DNA of 64,000 nt from Ferdinandcohnia sp036962685 (lineage in GTDB: Bacteria; Bacillota; Bacilli; Bacillales; Bacillaceae_L): positions 1 through 64,000 of the forward strand of contig NZ_JBALOP010000002.1 of the NCBI RefSeq assembly GCF_036962685.1, written 5' to 3'. Below the pieces are notes generated by a model. The model was not told the DNA's origin. It searched no databases and was given only the letters and a program-made list of their open reading frames with translations. Numbering within the stretch: the stretch's first letter is position 1; every line of letters starts with the position of its first letter. The position numbers and the translations under genes were made by a program. Shown one piece after another: positions 18,119 through 25,832 of this stretch.

Positions 18119-18175
18119 AACGCCACGTCTCGCGTGGCAACGTCTTTGTGACCCACAACGTGTCGGCCTAAAAAA
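18119..18175 (+). repeat. Solitary copy of the composite-repeat insert (two-hairpin RNA-like module)
   Basis: Matches the 58-base insert of repeat copies A and B, with changed but still paired stem bases (GCCACG / CGTGGC instead of GCCACA / TGTGGC), followed by AACGTCTTTGTGACCCAC. The flanks are unrelated to the composite repeat. It lies upstream of recQ in the same orientation. Confidence 0.7.
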
Positions 18176-18178
18176 AGA

Positions 18179-18198
18179 GGAAGTGATTTCTCACTTCC
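18179..18198 (-). terminator. Short hairpin with minus-strand T run
   Basis: GGAAGTGA / TCACTTCC with a 4-base loop; on the minus strand it is followed by a T-rich run. No gene is known to need it, so it may belong to the neighbouring RNA-like module or a minus-strand transcript. Confidence 0.4.
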
Positions 18199-18338
18199 AA
18201 ACACGAACAGATAAAGAATAAGGAGCTAACACCACACTTTATAGTATGCACGAAGCAGAAAGGACATGTGGGGTAGTACACTACGTCAAACGCACATTTT
18301 TATCAAATTAAGCAAAATAAATAATAAAGGTGTTTTTT

Positions 18339-20126
18339 ATGATTGAACAAGCAAAGCAAGTTTTACAGTCTTATTTCGGTTACCCGTCTTTCAGACCAGG
18401 ACAAGAATCCATAATCGAAAACATTTTACAGGGAAACGATACACTCGCAATTATGCCGACCGGGGGCGGAAAGTCCTTATGCTATCAAATCCCAGCACTT
18501 ATTTTTGAGGGGATAACAATTGTCATTTCCCCATTAATTTCATTAATGAAGGACCAGGTTGATACTTTGTTCAGTGTCGGTATTTCAGCAACCTATATTA
18601 ATAGTAGTATTTCAATGCAAGAAATTCAGGAAAGACTGCAGGATGCACGAGCAGGCCGTTATAAAATTATTTATATTGCTCCTGAACGACTCGAATCCCC
18701 GGGGTTTCGATCCCTTTTATCTTCCATACCCATTTCAATGATTGCTGTTGATGAAGCGCATTGTATTTCGCAATGGGGACATGATTTCAGGCCAAGCTAC
18801 CGAAATATCCATTATATGATTGGGGAACTGCCATCAAAGCCAGTTGTCGCAGCATTAACTGCAACCGCAACAGTTGAGGTAAAAGAAGATATTTGCAGCC
18901 AGCTTAAGATTGACCCTTACGCTGTATTTATTACAGGGTTCGCAAGAGATAATTTAACTTTCAATGTCTTAAAAGGGGAAAACAAGCGCGATTTTGTGAA
19001 AAGCTTTTTAGTCGAAAATAAAAATCAGTCGGGAATTGTTTATGCAGCAACTCGTCGGGAGGTTAACGAACTTCATTCATTTTTAGAAAAAGAAGGCTTT
19101 TTAGTAGGAAAGTATCATGCCGGCCTTTCGGATGAAGAGAGAAAACAGGCACAGGAAGATTTCCTATTCGACACTGTGAATGTAATGATTGCAACGAATG
19201 CATTTGGAATGGGAATCGATAAAAGTAATGTAAGATATGTGATTCACTATAATTTACCGAAGAATATTGAGGCCTACTACCAAGAAGCGGGACGAGCAGG
19301 TAGGGACGGGGAAAAAAGTGATTGTTATCTATTATTTGCTTCACAGGATATCCAACTCCAAAAATTCCTAATCGAGCAATCGACAACGGATGAAGGGAAA
19401 AAAGAGCAAGAATATCACAAGCTCCAGCAGATGATAGACTACTGTCACACTGAAAATTGCTTGCAAAGCTACATCCTAGAATACTTTGGAGAGAAAGATA
19501 GTGAAGAATGTGGTCGTTGTTTCAACTGTAAAGATGACCGTGAAAAAATTGATATAACAACAGAGGCACTCATGGTGTTTTCTTGTATTAAGAGGATGAA
19601 GGAGCGCTTTGGAAAGACCTTAGTTGCTCAGGTGTTAAAGGGATCAAGGAATAAAAAAATCCAAGAGTTTAGATTTACGTCCTTATCCACATATGGTTTA
19701 TTAAAGCAGTATTCGGAAAAACAAATCGTCGGCTTAATCGATTTTTTAGCTGCAGAGGGGTATGTCAAATTGACCAACTCTCAATATCCAGTGCTGATTC
19801 TTGACGCAAAAGCATTACCTGTTCTTAAAGGAGAAGTCAAAATTTATAAGAAGGAACAGGTGAAGAAAAAACAGGTTGTTACGGACAATACGTTATTTGA
19901 AATCCTTCGTGAGGTACGAAAGGAAATATCCACACGTGATGGAGTGCCTCCATATATCGTCTTTTCAGATAGTACTTTACGAGAAATGAGTGAAGTGGCT
20001 CCGACAGATGAAAAAGGTTTGCTCGAAATCAAAGGAGTGGCCCAGACGAAACTAGAACGGTACGGAGAGGATTTTTTAACAGCGATTCGAAGCTATGTGG
20101 AGGAAAAAAGTGCGGTTGTAGAATAG
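18339..20126 (+). CDS. recQ: ATP-dependent DNA helicase RecQ
   Basis: 3-prime to 5-prime DNA helicase acting in recombination and fork repair. Domains in order: SF2 helicase core with Walker A MPTGGGKSLCYQIPA (Lys45) and DEAH box DEAHCISQWGHDFRPSY; conserved helicase C-terminal motif YQEAGRAGRDG; zinc-binding RecQ-Ct region with Cys-rich ECGRCFNCKD; winged helix; HRDC domain in the last 80 residues. ATG 18339 is used because AAAGGTG lies six bases upstream. The 595 aa length fits RecQ with a single HRDC. Confidence 0.93.
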   Translation: MIEQAKQVLQSYFGYPSFRPGQESIIENILQGNDTLAIMPTGGGKSLCYQIPALIFEGITIVISPLISLMKDQVDTLFSVGISATYINSSISMQEIQERLQDARAGRYKIIYIAPERLESPGFRSLLSSIPISMIAVDEAHCISQWGHDFRPSYRNIHYMIGELPSKPVVAALTATATVEVKEDICSQLKIDPYAVFITGFARDNLTFNVLKGENKRDFVKSFLVENKNQSGIVYAATRREVNELHSFLEKEGFLVGKYHAGLSDEERKQAQEDFLFDTVNVMIATNAFGMGIDKSNVRYVIHYNLPKNIEAYYQEAGRAGRDGEKSDCYLLFASQDIQLQKFLIEQSTTDEGKKEQEYHKLQQMIDYCHTENCLQSYILEYFGEKDSEECGRCFNCKDDREKIDITTEALMVFSCIKRMKERFGKTLVAQVLKGSRNKKIQEFRFTSLSTYGLLKQYSEKQIVGLIDFLAAEGYVKLTNSQYPVLILDAKALPVLKGEVKIYKKEQVKKKQVVTDNTLFEILREVRKEISTRDGVPPYIVFSDSTLREMSEVAPTDEKGLLEIKGVAQTKLERYGEDFLTAIRSYVEEKSAVVE

Positions 20127-20132
20127 CAAGTT

Positions 20133-20163
20133 TAAGGCACCACATTTTGTTGTGGTGCCTTAG
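20133..20163. terminator. Hairpin between converging recQ and the 76-aa gene
   Basis: AAGGCACCACA / TGTGGTGCCTT stem. The T run is weak on both sides, so termination strength is uncertain. Confidence 0.6.
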
Positions 20164-20164
20164 C

Positions 20165-20395
20165 TTATGCGTTAAAAAGTTCTTCTATTGCTAGATTACG
20201 TTTTTGTTGTTCTTCTTCAGATGCTAAATCATACTTTTTTAAGAGGTGAAATAATTCGTTTAGTGTGAGTTGGGTGCGTTCTGTTTCTAAAAAACGTACC
20301 GCGTTGTTGTAAAGTTCATTCGGGAGAAAGCCTTCTTGGCTTTGAAGCTTTTTAATCACATCACCTTTAGAGTGATCGATATTACATGTAGACAT
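20165..20395 (-). CDS. Small conserved hypothetical protein, 76 aa
   Basis: A soluble, mostly helical protein ending ...LLKKYDLASEEEQQKRNLA-type sequence; two cysteine-free helical halves can be expected. GGAGGT is well placed before the ATG on the minus strand, which supports a real gene. I recognise no characterised family. Convergent with recQ. Confidence 0.6.
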   Translation of the reverse strand: MSTCNIDHSKGDVIKKLQSQEGFLPNELYNNAVRFLETERTQLTLNELFHLLKKYDLASEEEQQKRNLAIEELFNA

Positions 20396-20525
20396 TTGGT
20401 TACCTCCATTTCATGATCCTGCCTTTAATTTTAGCATGTTTAGAGGAGTATGAATATGGTCTTGGAAGCAAGGACTGTATATAATCCACTTTACTGTAGG
20501 TCTTAAGGTGATGTCGGGCAGGAAA

Positions 20526-20760
20526 CCGTGTTACCATTTTGGTAGTTGGATGAAAGTAGAAGAAGGTGAACCTATAAGCCAAGTTATCATGTTCGTACTT
20601 GGATAAATTCAGAAGATGCCTGACCTAAAACCAAGTTATCATGCTTGTACTTGGATAAATTTAGGAGGTGGCGACCTGCAAACCAGGTTATCATGTTCGC
20701 ACTTGGATATAAATCAAGAGACTCCGAACCTGTAAAGCAAGTTACCCTGTTCAAACTTTC
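20526..20760. repeat. Tandem repeat, about five units of 52-54 bp
   Basis: Units begin near 20526, 20579, 20631, 20683 and 20737. Each contains CCAAGTTATCATGTTCG followed by ACTTGGATAAA, so each can fold as CCAAGT / ACTTGG. The middle three units are the best conserved; the outer ones have drifted. There is no coding frame. This fills most of the 500-base gap between the 76-aa gene and the membrane protein at 20897. Confidence 0.8.
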
Positions 20761-20896
20761 CTAAAACGAAGGAATAGCAATCCCTAACAACCACCGAAAT
20801 ACTATCCAACGAACACTCAAAACGCTCCAAGTGAAATCCCACACTACACATTTCATACTCATCTGATAAAATGGGAACAAGAAAGGGAGGGATGAG

Positions 20897-21397
20897 ATGG
20901 CTTATTATATTTGGCTTTTCATAAATGCACTACTCGTGATTAGCACGTTTATTTACATATGGGTTTTTAGAACCCAAGACTCCCAGATTGTCACATTAGG
21001 GCAGCTTTTTGCTCAAATTGCAATTATTCTCTTTATCGTAAATGTAAATATGTATTTTATTTTTCTTGTCATCCGCAGGACAAAGGTACGAAAATTGAAA
21101 ATCGCACTTGCCAAGATGTCACGTTATATGATGAAATCTCATATCAAGCTTGCTATCATAGGGACGATATTAATAGTGTTTCATGGGGGAATCATGCTAG
21201 TCAAACTCGGAGAAATCGTTGGATTTACAAATCCAAAGATCATAAGTGGAACTTTAGCTATTCTTTGTCTAGCAATGACCCTTTATGCCGGTTATCTACG
21301 TCATAAAAAATCCTCAGGGTTACGGAGGAAAATTCATTACACAACAGCTTTTATATTCACGTTTCTATTCTTGATACACATATTCCTTCCTCTTTAA
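20897..21397 (+). CDS. Five-segment membrane protein with two His-X13-His pairs, candidate b-type cytochrome
   Basis: A 166-aa integral membrane protein with about five hydrophobic segments. His82/His96 and His147/His161 each lie 14 residues apart on two helices, the spacing seen in di-heme four-helix membrane cytochromes and ferric-reductase-like domains. I do not recognise the exact family and no flavin or NAD domain is fused. AAAGGGAGGG precedes the ATG. It stands alone and converges with a thioredoxin-like gene. Confidence 0.65.
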   Translation: MAYYIWLFINALLVISTFIYIWVFRTQDSQIVTLGQLFAQIAIILFIVNVNMYFIFLVIRRTKVRKLKIALAKMSRYMMKSHIKLAIIGTILIVFHGGIMLVKLGEIVGFTNPKIISGTLAILCLAMTLYAGYLRHKKSSGLRRKIHYTTAFIFTFLFLIHIFLPL

Positions 21398-21407
21398 CCA
21401 AACAAAA

Positions 21408-21476
21408 AGACCGCCCACATTTCCGTTCTGGTTAGTCCCGCAACGTTGCGAAGTTGGAAGTAGTGGACGGTCTTAG
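21408..21476. terminator. Long inverted repeat between converging genes
   Basis: AAGACCGCCCAC and GTGGACGGTCTT pair over a 45-base loop that includes a GCAACGTTGC palindrome. Placed to end both converging transcripts. Confidence 0.6.
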
Positions 21477-21504
21477 CAATAGTATATGTTTTAGGGTCGA
21501 AATA

Positions 21505-22065
21505 TTATGCGCTTTTTATAGTAGAAATGATGCTATTTTTAATGTCATTCCAAAGTGTTTCGTCTGTTGTGATGCGTTCCGTAAACGATTTGATAAACGC
21601 CTTAAATGCAGCATCATATTCAGGAGACTCTTTATCAGGAACATTTGCCTTTAGCTCATCCGCAATCGCTTGAGCCTCCGGTGCTCTTGGTCCCCATTTA
21701 CCAACCTCTTCAAAGTCTTTGTTTACGAAAATAATGATTGGAATGGAACGCGCCTTTCCATTTGTAAGGTATTGATCCATTAACTCTAAATTTTCATCGC
21801 GAATTAAATAACGTGTTTCCAACAATGCCTCATCCGCGATTCTCATTAGAATAGGAAGATTGACCATTGCATCTCCACACCAATCAGCTGCTAAAATGAT
21901 TGCTTTTAATTCTTTTTCCTGAAGTGTCTGAAGTAATTCCTTATCAGACTCGTCTAAACGAAACTGATTATATACTTTTAAGAGATTTTCTTTATGAACT
22001 TCCATGCTGTTAATGTAGTCGTATTGATTCATTCCTTTTTCAAACCATGGTTTTAAGTCTGCCAT
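21505..22065 (-). CDS. Thioredoxin-like family protein (Thioredoxin_9 type)
   Basis: A 186-aa cytoplasmic protein with a thioredoxin-like fold; the active-site region reads AADWCGDAMVNLPI, that is WCxD with a single cysteine rather than CxxC, as in the Thioredoxin_9 group. It is therefore unlikely to work as a classic dithiol reductase. ATG 22065 is used because GAGGAGG lies upstream; the frame extends 11 codons further without a better site. The gene is followed by a small hypothetical gene on the same strand upstream, 73 bases away. Confidence 0.75.
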   Translation of the reverse strand: MADLKPWFEKGMNQYDYINSMEVHKENLLKVYNQFRLDESDKELLQTLQEKELKAIILAADWCGDAMVNLPILMRIADEALLETRYLIRDENLELMDQYLTNGKARSIPIIIFVNKDFEEVGKWGPRAPEAQAIADELKANVPDKESPEYDAAFKAFIKSFTERITTDETLWNDIKNSIISTIKSA

Positions 22066-22138
22066 TATGTATTCCTCCTCAAAATTGGTTTCCTGCATCT
22101 ACTATAATTGAAAAAGGAAAATCGTACCACAAAGATGC

Positions 22139-22417
22139 TTAAGAAAAATCATGAACGGTTTCATAAAATTCATACGCATCCTGAGTTGGAAATCTTGGTA
22201 TAATCGGGTCTTCTTCAACTAGAACATCCGTTAATACATTGTAGTCCCCATGGGCTGATGGCATTTCTGTTTGCTTCCATTTCCAACATGCACCTGAAAA
22301 AGCTATTTGATTTCCATTAAGAAGTCTAATTTCATGGAGAACCCCATTTAATTCGACAAAGCCGATTCCATTATTTGCTGCGAGTTTTTTGATTAATTCC
22401 TGCTTTGAAATATTCAT
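22139..22417 (-). CDS. Small conserved hypothetical protein, 92 aa
   Basis: A soluble protein with alternating polar and hydrophobic stretches; KWKQTEMPSAHGDYNVLTD is its most distinctive part. The start is ATG 22417, six bases after GGGGGA; the TTG at 22423 is too close to that site. No family recognised. It lies just upstream of the thioredoxin-like gene and may share a transcript with it. Confidence 0.55.
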   Translation of the reverse strand: MNISKQELIKKLAANNGIGFVELNGVLHEIRLLNGNQIAFSGACWKWKQTEMPSAHGDYNVLTDVLVEEDPIIPRFPTQDAYEFYETVHDFS

Positions 22418-22545
22418 TTTCAATCCCCCAATAATTGATAGTTTTGCCTAAGAGCATACAATTAAGCTATCCAAGAATTGTTAGTTGAACAGTTCATATT
22501 TGGTCGAAAAACGTGACAAAATAGAGTAGCCAAGGAGAAAAGTGA

Positions 22546-22697
22546 AAGCGACTCGCCCAGAAACGAGGAATTGGCCGCCTAAGAGCGAATCCTGTAGCAA
22601 GTCGGCATTAGCATTTCCTGTGCGTCGGGGACTCCGACTAAGAGGCGCTTTTTGCCTCTTTTCGAGGAGTTGAAAATTCTCGAGTTTCTAGTCGCTT
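22546..22697. repeat. Long palindromic intergenic element
   Basis: The ends AAGCGACTcgcccAGAAACGAGGAATT and AATTCTCGAGTTTCTAGTCGCTT-type arms are complementary over about 20 pairs, with internal smaller hairpins (GAGGCG...CGCCTC-like). No coding frame. It sits immediately upstream of the truncated VWA-like gene. Confidence 0.6.
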
Positions 22698-22719
22698 AAT
22701 CTAGACAGGTATTCATCCT

Positions 22720-23160
22720 TTGGTGATTAAGCATGAGGAGTTGAATGCTCACGTGAGATGGCAAAGGTCACTAATGGGTTTACTTAAGGATCGAAAAGAC
22801 AAGAAGATTGCATTAGCCATTGATACTTCGACTAATCAAGTGCGATCTATTTTGATAAACAATATCATAAAATTCTTTGGTGAAATGGTTCCAGAGGCAC
22901 AGCTTGTCCAAGCCGATTTTAAAATAAGAAGCATCACACCCATACAAAATCCTGCTATCAAATATTATACTCATGGAAAGTCCTCCTATACGGAAGTGCT
23001 TGAGTGGGCAGATGAAGAGGAGATTGACACCTTGTTTTATATAACAGATGTCACAGGCTATTTTTACGATGAGTTGAATGTTCAAGCTGAAGTGTTTTGG
23101 CTCGTTCCAGATGATTATGTACCGAAAGTACCGTTTGGAAAAGCAATAAAAGTTGCATAA
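22720..23160 (+). pseudogene. C-terminal VWA-like domain (DUF2201 family), N-terminus missing
   Basis: The 146-aa frame matches the C-terminal VWA-like domain of DUF2201 proteins: KKIALAIDTST begins the metal-site strand, ITDVTGYF is the second motif, and VFWLVPDDYVPKVPFGKAI is the conserved end. Full-length relatives carry about 250 more N-terminal residues. The frame opens at TTG 22720 with no ribosome binding site, next to a palindromic element. The MIDAS motif reads DTSTN rather than DxSxS. Most likely a gene remnant, though a short independent protein from an internal start is possible. Confidence 0.6.
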
Positions 23161-23168
23161 CATGGATG

Positions 23169-23208
23169 GAAGCGTCTAGAATCAAGTGATTCTGGGCGTT
23201 TTTTCTTT
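23169..23208 (+). terminator. Rho-independent terminator
   Basis: GCGTCTAGAATCA / TGATTCTGGGCGT (with G-T pairs) then TTTTTT. Confidence 0.8.
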
Positions 23209-23246
23209 GTGATCGTTGTTTATTTTAATTCTGCAATATTTTTTAC

Positions 23247-23276
23247 TTGACGAAATAGTATAATCTGGATTATATT
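23247..23276 (+). promoter_or_regulatory. Candidate sigma-A promoter of tcyP
   Basis: TTGACG (23247-23252) and TATATT (23271-23276), 18-base spacer, 35 bases before the proposed start. Confidence 0.5.
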
Positions 23277-23310
23277 TTAGTACATTGACATATAAAAGGG
23301 GGAAAATCAT

Positions 23311-24693
23311 ATTAGTTTACTTGGTATTGTAAATATCGTATTAATGGTCTTATTATTATTATTATTAGTTTATATGCAAAAAAAGCATGTCTCATTTTCA
23401 AAACGAGTATTTGCAGCACTTGGGCTAGGGATTGTTTTCGGTCTCGTTCTTCAGCTCATCTATGGATCTGATTCAGAAGTTATTTCCGAGTCGATTAGTT
23501 GGTATAATATCGTAGGTAATGGGTATGTGAAGTTTTTACAAATGATTGTTATGCCACTTGTTTTCATTTCAATCGTATCTGCATTTACGAAAATGAAACT
23601 AGCAAATAATATCGGTAAAATTAGTTTCTTAATCTTAGGGATTTTAGTAGGGACAACTGCTATTTCAGCGCTTGTTGGGATTGGTACAACTGTTGCATTT
23701 GATTTAGAAGCAATCCAAATTGAAGCTGGAGATGCAGAAACAGCTAGAGGAGCTGCGATAGAAGAACGGTATGCAGGTATTCAAGATAAAACGTTCCCAG
23801 AACAGATTGTTGATTTATTGCCAGCAAACCCATTCTTAGACTTTACAGGTGCTCGATCAACTTCAACAATTGCAGTTGTTATTTTTGCAGCGTTTATCGG
23901 AATGGCTTATCTTGGAGTTCGTCGTAAAGACTCAGAGAATGCGGAAATGTTTGCGAAAATTATTGATGCGCTGTACGCAGTAATCATGCGCGTTGTAACG
24001 CTGATTTTACGCTTAACACCATATGGAGTTCTTGCGATTATGACACGCGTAACAGCTACTAGTGATTATGGTGCTATTTATAAGCTTGGAAAATTTGTGG
24101 TCGCATCCTATGTTGCGTTGTTAATTGTGTTTGCGCTCCATTTATTGTTGCTATCATTGGCTGGTTTAAATCCAATCACCTATTTGAAAAAGGCATTTCC
24201 TGTTTTAACATTTGCCTTCACATCACGTTCAAGTGCTGGGACGTTACCACTTAACATCAAGGCACAGACAAATGATTTAGGTGTTTCAGAAGGAATTGCA
24301 AACTTTGCAGGTTCATTTGGACTCTCGATTGGACAAAACGGATGTGCAGGTGTATACCCAGCTATGCTTGCTGTAATGATTGCTCCAACCGTTGGGATAA
24401 ATCCATTGGATCCATCATTTATTTTAACCGTAACCGTAATTGTTGCCATTAGCTCATTTGGTGTTGCTGGTGTTGGTGGAGGAGCAACATTTGCTGCTAT
24501 CCTTGTATTATCAGCACTCGATTTACCTGTTGCATTAGCAGGATTACTAATTTCTGTAGAGCCTTTAATTGACATGGGCCGTACAGCCCTTAACGTAAGT
24601 GGCAGTATGACTGCAGGTGTGCTCACAAGTAGAATCACGAACGAACTTGATACTGAAACATACTCAAACCCATCTCAACAACTGGGTGCATAA
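23311..24693 (+). CDS. tcyP: L-cystine/cation symporter TcyP
   Basis: Sodium/proton-coupled cystine importer of the dicarboxylate/amino acid:cation symporter family. The sequence follows B. subtilis TcyP closely, for example YMQKKHVSFSKRVF and NGYVKFLQMIVMPLVFISIV; C-terminal hairpin-loop motifs such as SRSSAGTLPLN are present. The first ATG is at 23344, but homology continues upstream through an in-frame ATT at 23311, preceded by AAAAGGGGG (23295-23303) at eight bases. Starting there gives 460 aa, near the family length of about 463. ATT would be a rare start codon; a sequencing error is the alternative. Confidence 0.85.
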   Translation: MSLLGIVNIVLMVLLLLLLVYMQKKHVSFSKRVFAALGLGIVFGLVLQLIYGSDSEVISESISWYNIVGNGYVKFLQMIVMPLVFISIVSAFTKMKLANNIGKISFLILGILVGTTAISALVGIGTTVAFDLEAIQIEAGDAETARGAAIEERYAGIQDKTFPEQIVDLLPANPFLDFTGARSTSTIAVVIFAAFIGMAYLGVRRKDSENAEMFAKIIDALYAVIMRVVTLILRLTPYGVLAIMTRVTATSDYGAIYKLGKFVVASYVALLIVFALHLLLLSLAGLNPITYLKKAFPVLTFAFTSRSSAGTLPLNIKAQTNDLGVSEGIANFAGSFGLSIGQNGCAGVYPAMLAVMIAPTVGINPLDPSFILTVTVIVAISSFGVAGVGGGATFAAILVLSALDLPVALAGLLISVEPLIDMGRTALNVSGSMTAGVLTSRITNELDTETYSNPSQQLGA

Positions 24694-24702
24694 TATATGA
24701 AA

Positions 24703-24738
24703 AAATAAGACCCGAACACATAGGGTCTTATTTTTATT
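24703..24738 (+). terminator. Rho-independent terminator
   Basis: AATAAGACCC / GGGTCTTATT stem with T-rich tail after tcyP. Confidence 0.85.
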
Positions 24739-24779
24739 TTTATGCTAAAATTTAATAAAAAACAAGGTTTGGAGTTGAT

Positions 24780-25535
24780 GTGTTGGATATACGTTTTGAC
24801 CATGTTGTTCATTATGTAAAAGACCCCCACGAAACAATGGCAGCCTTTCAGTTGCTGGGTTTTCCTACCGTATTGGGTGGAAACCATGAAATATGGGGGA
24901 CCTACAATACATTATGCTATCTTAAGAACCTAGCCTATATTGAATGGATTGGAATTAACAATTTAGACGTCACAAAGGAAGGAAGTCATCCGTTTAGTCG
25001 CCATCTATACGTGGATTATCAGCTAGGAGAGGGGCTTTCTCAAATTGCGTTTCGAACATCTTCTATTAAAAATATACAAAAGCATTTATCTGAAAAAGAA
25101 ATTGAAACTCTTGGACCATTTCCAGGATCACGAAAGCGACCTGATGGTACTTTGCTTGAATGGTCGATGCTCTTTATCCGGCATACACACCCAATGCCAT
25201 TTTTTATTCAATGGGGTGAAGAGGATGAGGTAAGGGAAAAAGACCTTATTTCAAAAGGGATTTATGTCCCAGGTACTAAAGCTATTTCATACATAGGCTA
25301 CTCGGTAAAGGATCCCGAAATAACAGGAAAGCTTTGGGCCAATTTATTCAACGGAACTGTCCACAACTCAACTTTTCCTGGGACCAAACAAAACGTAGTG
25401 AAGGTACATTTTGACTCTATTGATGTCTATTTTAGCAGGGGGAATCATCTAAGAGGGGAACGTCCATCCATCGTCGGCATTGAACCAGGCTTGGGAAAGA
25501 AAATTACCTTACACGGTGCAAATTATCGTTTGTGA
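24780..25535 (+). CDS. VOC/glyoxalase-like domain protein
   Basis: A 251-aa soluble protein of the vicinal-oxygen-chelate superfamily, glyoxalase-like type: FDHVVHYVKDP at residues 6-16 gives the first metal-ligand strand pattern, and a second module begins at SYIGYSVKDP near residue 165. The reaction is unknown. GTG 24780 follows GGAG by five bases; TTG 24783 is equally possible. Single-gene unit with terminators on both sides. Confidence 0.7.
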   Translation: MLDIRFDHVVHYVKDPHETMAAFQLLGFPTVLGGNHEIWGTYNTLCYLKNLAYIEWIGINNLDVTKEGSHPFSRHLYVDYQLGEGLSQIAFRTSSIKNIQKHLSEKEIETLGPFPGSRKRPDGTLLEWSMLFIRHTHPMPFFIQWGEEDEVREKDLISKGIYVPGTKAISYIGYSVKDPEITGKLWANLFNGTVHNSTFPGTKQNVVKVHFDSIDVYFSRGNHLRGERPSIVGIEPGLGKKITLHGANYRL

Positions 25536-25536
25536 A

Positions 25537-25573
25537 AAAGAACCAACCGTAACTAAACGGTTGGTTCTTTTCT
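25537..25573 (+). terminator. Rho-independent terminator
   Basis: AAGAACCAACCGT / ACGGTTGGTTCTT stem followed by TTCTT. Confidence 0.85.
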
Positions 25574-25832
25574 TGGGCGTGAATCATTTTTCACTTTTCA
25601 TAATTTTATTGCCGCGGTAGATTTGATAATCTTAAACAACGAAAGCCCTACCTCTCTTTCGTCCTTTCGGCTCCGAAGCCGGTCCAGTGTGAATAAGTCT
25701 TTCTCAAATGTAAAAGATAAAACGAAATTACTTTATCTATCTATATAAAAATTATGTTTAAAGTTTTAAGGGAGCAAATTATTACTATACAGCAAATTAT
25801 AATTATTGTCAAATTGTTACGGGGTGCTTGTC

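Noticed and set aside
20526..20760. Possible CRISPR array at the tandem repeat
   Set aside because: Units are contiguous and degenerate with no unique spacers, and there are no cas genes.
24180..24638. 152-codon minus-strand frame inside tcyP
   Set aside because: Antisense shadow of a well-supported transporter gene.
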